Positions 5,363-6,697 of a stretch of 6,697 bases of DNA are shown here, in pieces; the stretch's first letter is position 1; every line of letters begins with the position of its first letter. Origin of the DNA: Pseudomonadota bacterium (GTDB lineage Bacteria > Desulfobacterota > Desulfobulbia > Desulfobulbales > Desulfobulbaceae); assembly GCA_009778235.1 (NCBI GenBank), contig WRKE01000205.1, positions 1-6,697 of the forward strand, given 5' to 3'. The notes beneath the pieces are model-generated. The model was not told the DNA's origin, did no database searches, and saw only the letters and a list, made by a program, of their open reading frames with translations. Both the position numbers and the translations under genes were made by a program.

Positions 5363-6697
5363 TTACTTCAGCAGACTCAGGGCCAATTGCGGGATCTGGT
5401 TGGCCTGGGCGAGGATCGCCACGCCAGCTTGCTGCAGGATGTTCTGCTTGGTCATCTCAGAGGTCTCCTGGGCAATGTCCGCATCCAGGATCCGCATCCG
5501 GGCCGCGGATACGTTCTCAGAGATATTCTGCAGGTTGGCGATGGTGGACTCGAAGCGGTTCTGGATGGCGCCGAGATCCGCCCGGGTGCTGTCAATCAAC
5601 GAGATGGCAAAGTCGAGGACCACCAGGGCGTCGTTGGCGCCAGCCCTGCTGCCGATGTCGATGCCGCCCACAGTATTCAGCGAGCTGGAGGTCGTTGCCG
5701 AAAGGGTCGCATCGGCGCTAACACTGAAGGATTTCTCCGAGCTGAAGGTCACGTTGCCGCCGACAGTAAAGTCCCCTACACCCATAGCTGTCGTAGCGCC
5801 TGGGGTCAGACCATTGGCTCCTGCTGTTACACCAGCCACTTCGAGGCCGGTAGCAGTGGTAGCTTCGAATCTGATGTCATACCCTTCAGAGTTCTTCAGG
5901 GTGATGACAGCCTTGTCCGCGGACAGCTCGGCATAGATGCCGGTCTTGGCCGCCTTGGTGTTGATGGCATCCGCCAGTTCACTGAGGTCACTTGCATTGG
6001 TGAGGTTGACGGAGATGTCTTCACCGGTGGTGTTTTTACCGTAGATTTTGAAGGTTTGTGCCCCGGTAGCGGTAGCGTTGATTTGAGCATAGGTAATTGC
6101 CGAGGCAGTGACGCCGGTCTTGTTGGTGACACTGTTGACCTTGTCGGCAATCGACTTGGCGCTGTCACCGGCCAGAATCGTGACATTCTGCGTGCCCAGA
6201 GAACCTGCGACGTCAAAGCTTTGGCCAGCAACACTGTTGCTGGTAGCAGCGTTGACTCCGGTCATGGAGCCCGCATAGACCTGATAGGCGCCCATCTGGG
6301 TTGAGGAAGCGCCGTTCACCGAGAAGGTGATGGTCTCGTTGGCGTTGGCGCCGACCTGGAAGGACTGGGACGAGAAGGTGCCGTCCAGGATCTTCTTGCC
6401 GTTGAACGAGGTAGTGGTTGCGATCCGATCCAGCTCCTGCTGCAACTGAGAAACCTCTTTCTGGAGGGAGGTCCGGTCGGTGGCGGAGTTGGAGTCGTTG
6501 GCCGACTGGATGGACAGCTCACGCATGCGCTGCAGGATATTGGTTACTTCCTGCATTGCGCCTTCAGCGGTCTGCGCCAGGGAGATGCCGTCATTGGCGT
6601 TCCGGGCGGCTTGGTTCAAACCACGGATTTGCGAGGTCATCCGGTCGGAAATGGCCAGACCGGCGGCGTCGTCGCGGGCGGAGTTGATCCGCAGACC
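5363..6697 (-). CDS. fliC: Flagellin (filament subunit), N-terminus beyond right edge
   Basis: The frame is open at the right edge and gives 444 residues; about 40 N-terminal residues are missing by comparison with typical flagellins. The first visible residues, GLRINSARDDAAGLAISDRM, are the classic N-terminal D0/D1 signature. They are followed by TSQIRGLNQAARNANDGISL and AEGAMQEVTNILQRMRELSI. Visible residues 1 to about 125 are this conserved N-domain. About 130-340 is a variable Thr/Ser/Ala/Gly-rich centre containing a flagellin-IN-like motif (TILAGDSAKSIADKVNSVTN, near 173-192). About 345-444 is the conserved C-domain, with RADLGAIQNRFESTI, RILDADIAQET and the ending QIPQLALSLLK. No cysteine is present in the visible part. 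The protein is exported by the flagellar type III apparatus with the help of FliS and polymerises under FliD into the helical filament. The gene ends at a strong hairpin, as expected for a very highly expressed unit. Its promoter is outside the window. Confidence 0.97.
   Translation of the reverse strand, partial: GLRINSARDDAAGLAISDRMTSQIRGLNQAARNANDGISLAQTAEGAMQEVTNILQRMRELSIQSANDSNSATDRTSLQKEVSQLQQELDRIATTTSFNGKKILDGTFSSQSFQVGANANETITFSVNGASSTQMGAYQVYAGSMTGVNAATSNSVAGQSFDVAGSLGTQNVTILAGDSAKSIADKVNSVTNKTGVTASAITYAQINATATGAQTFKIYGKNTTGEDISVNLTNASDLSELADAINTKAAKTGIYAELSADKAVITLKNSEGYDIRFEATTATGLEVAGVTAGANGLTPGATTAMGVGDFTVGGNVTFSSEKSFSVSADATLSATTSSSLNTVGGIDIGSRAGANDALVVLDFAISLIDSTRADLGAIQNRFESTIANLQNISENVSAARMRILDADIAQETSEMTKQNILQQAGVAILAQANQIPQLALSLLK

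Noticed and set aside
5360..6304. 314-codon plus-strand open frame opposite flagellin
   Set aside because: It is antisense to the conserved flagellin gene, has no recognisable domain, and crosses the region where the sense protein is clear.
1..6697. CRISPR arrays, insertion sequences, tRNA or rRNA genes, phage genes
   Set aside because: No direct-repeat arrays, transposase-like frames, terminal inverted repeats or RNA-gene sequences were seen; the window is filled by a continuous flagellar gene row.

Overview
The window is the late (filament) section of a bacterial flagellar gene cluster. Every gene I can support lies on the minus strand, so transcription runs from right to left. In that order the genes are: flagellin (cut by the right edge), a hairpin terminator, flaG, fliD (filament cap), fliS (flagellin chaperone), a FliT/FlgN-like chaperone, two tandem PilZ-domain (cyclic-di-GMP receptor) proteins, and the N-terminal part of a FliK-like hook-length protein (cut by the left edge). 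The base composition is moderately GC-rich. The order fliC-flaG-fliD-fliS-fliT-PilZ, with YcgR-like PilZ proteins, suggests a Gram-negative flagellated bacterium, most likely of the Desulfobacterota / former Deltaproteobacteria. That placement is inference from gene order and protein style; no rRNA or other marker is present.

Layout. 5363-6697: flagellin, with conserved N- and C-terminal D0/D1 regions around a variable Ser/Thr/Ala/Gly-rich centre. 5314-5344: perfect 13-bp inverted repeat ending the flagellin transcript. 4913-5257: flaG. 3493-4890: fliD. 3044-3493: fliS. 2641-3042: FliT-like. 2479-2640: AT/pyrimidine-rich leader without a convincing gene. 1780-2478 and 1056-1730: two paralogous PilZ proteins, both with unusual start regions. 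903-1055: short spacer. 1-902: FliK-like N-terminus with a strong Shine-Dalgarno.

How they work together. Flagellin is exported and polymerised under the FliD cap. FliS keeps flagellin unpolymerised in the cytoplasm. The FliT-like protein probably chaperones FliD. FlaG modulates filament length or filament-cap behaviour. The two PilZ proteins retain the c-di-GMP-binding residues (RxxxR and DxSxxG) and probably link the second messenger to flagellar function. The FliK-like protein would set hook length and switch export specificity. fliD, fliS and fliT are packed within one nucleotide of each other, which points to translational coupling. The hairpin after flagellin separates the very abundant filament subunit from the low-copy cap and chaperone genes.

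The most interesting points are the tandem, diverged PilZ pair sitting between filament chaperones and a hook-length gene, their shared C-terminal double cysteine, and the odd start of the second PilZ gene (an ATGA overlap opening a 14-codon reading frame that ends just before a GTG start). I did not find an obviously new kind of system.
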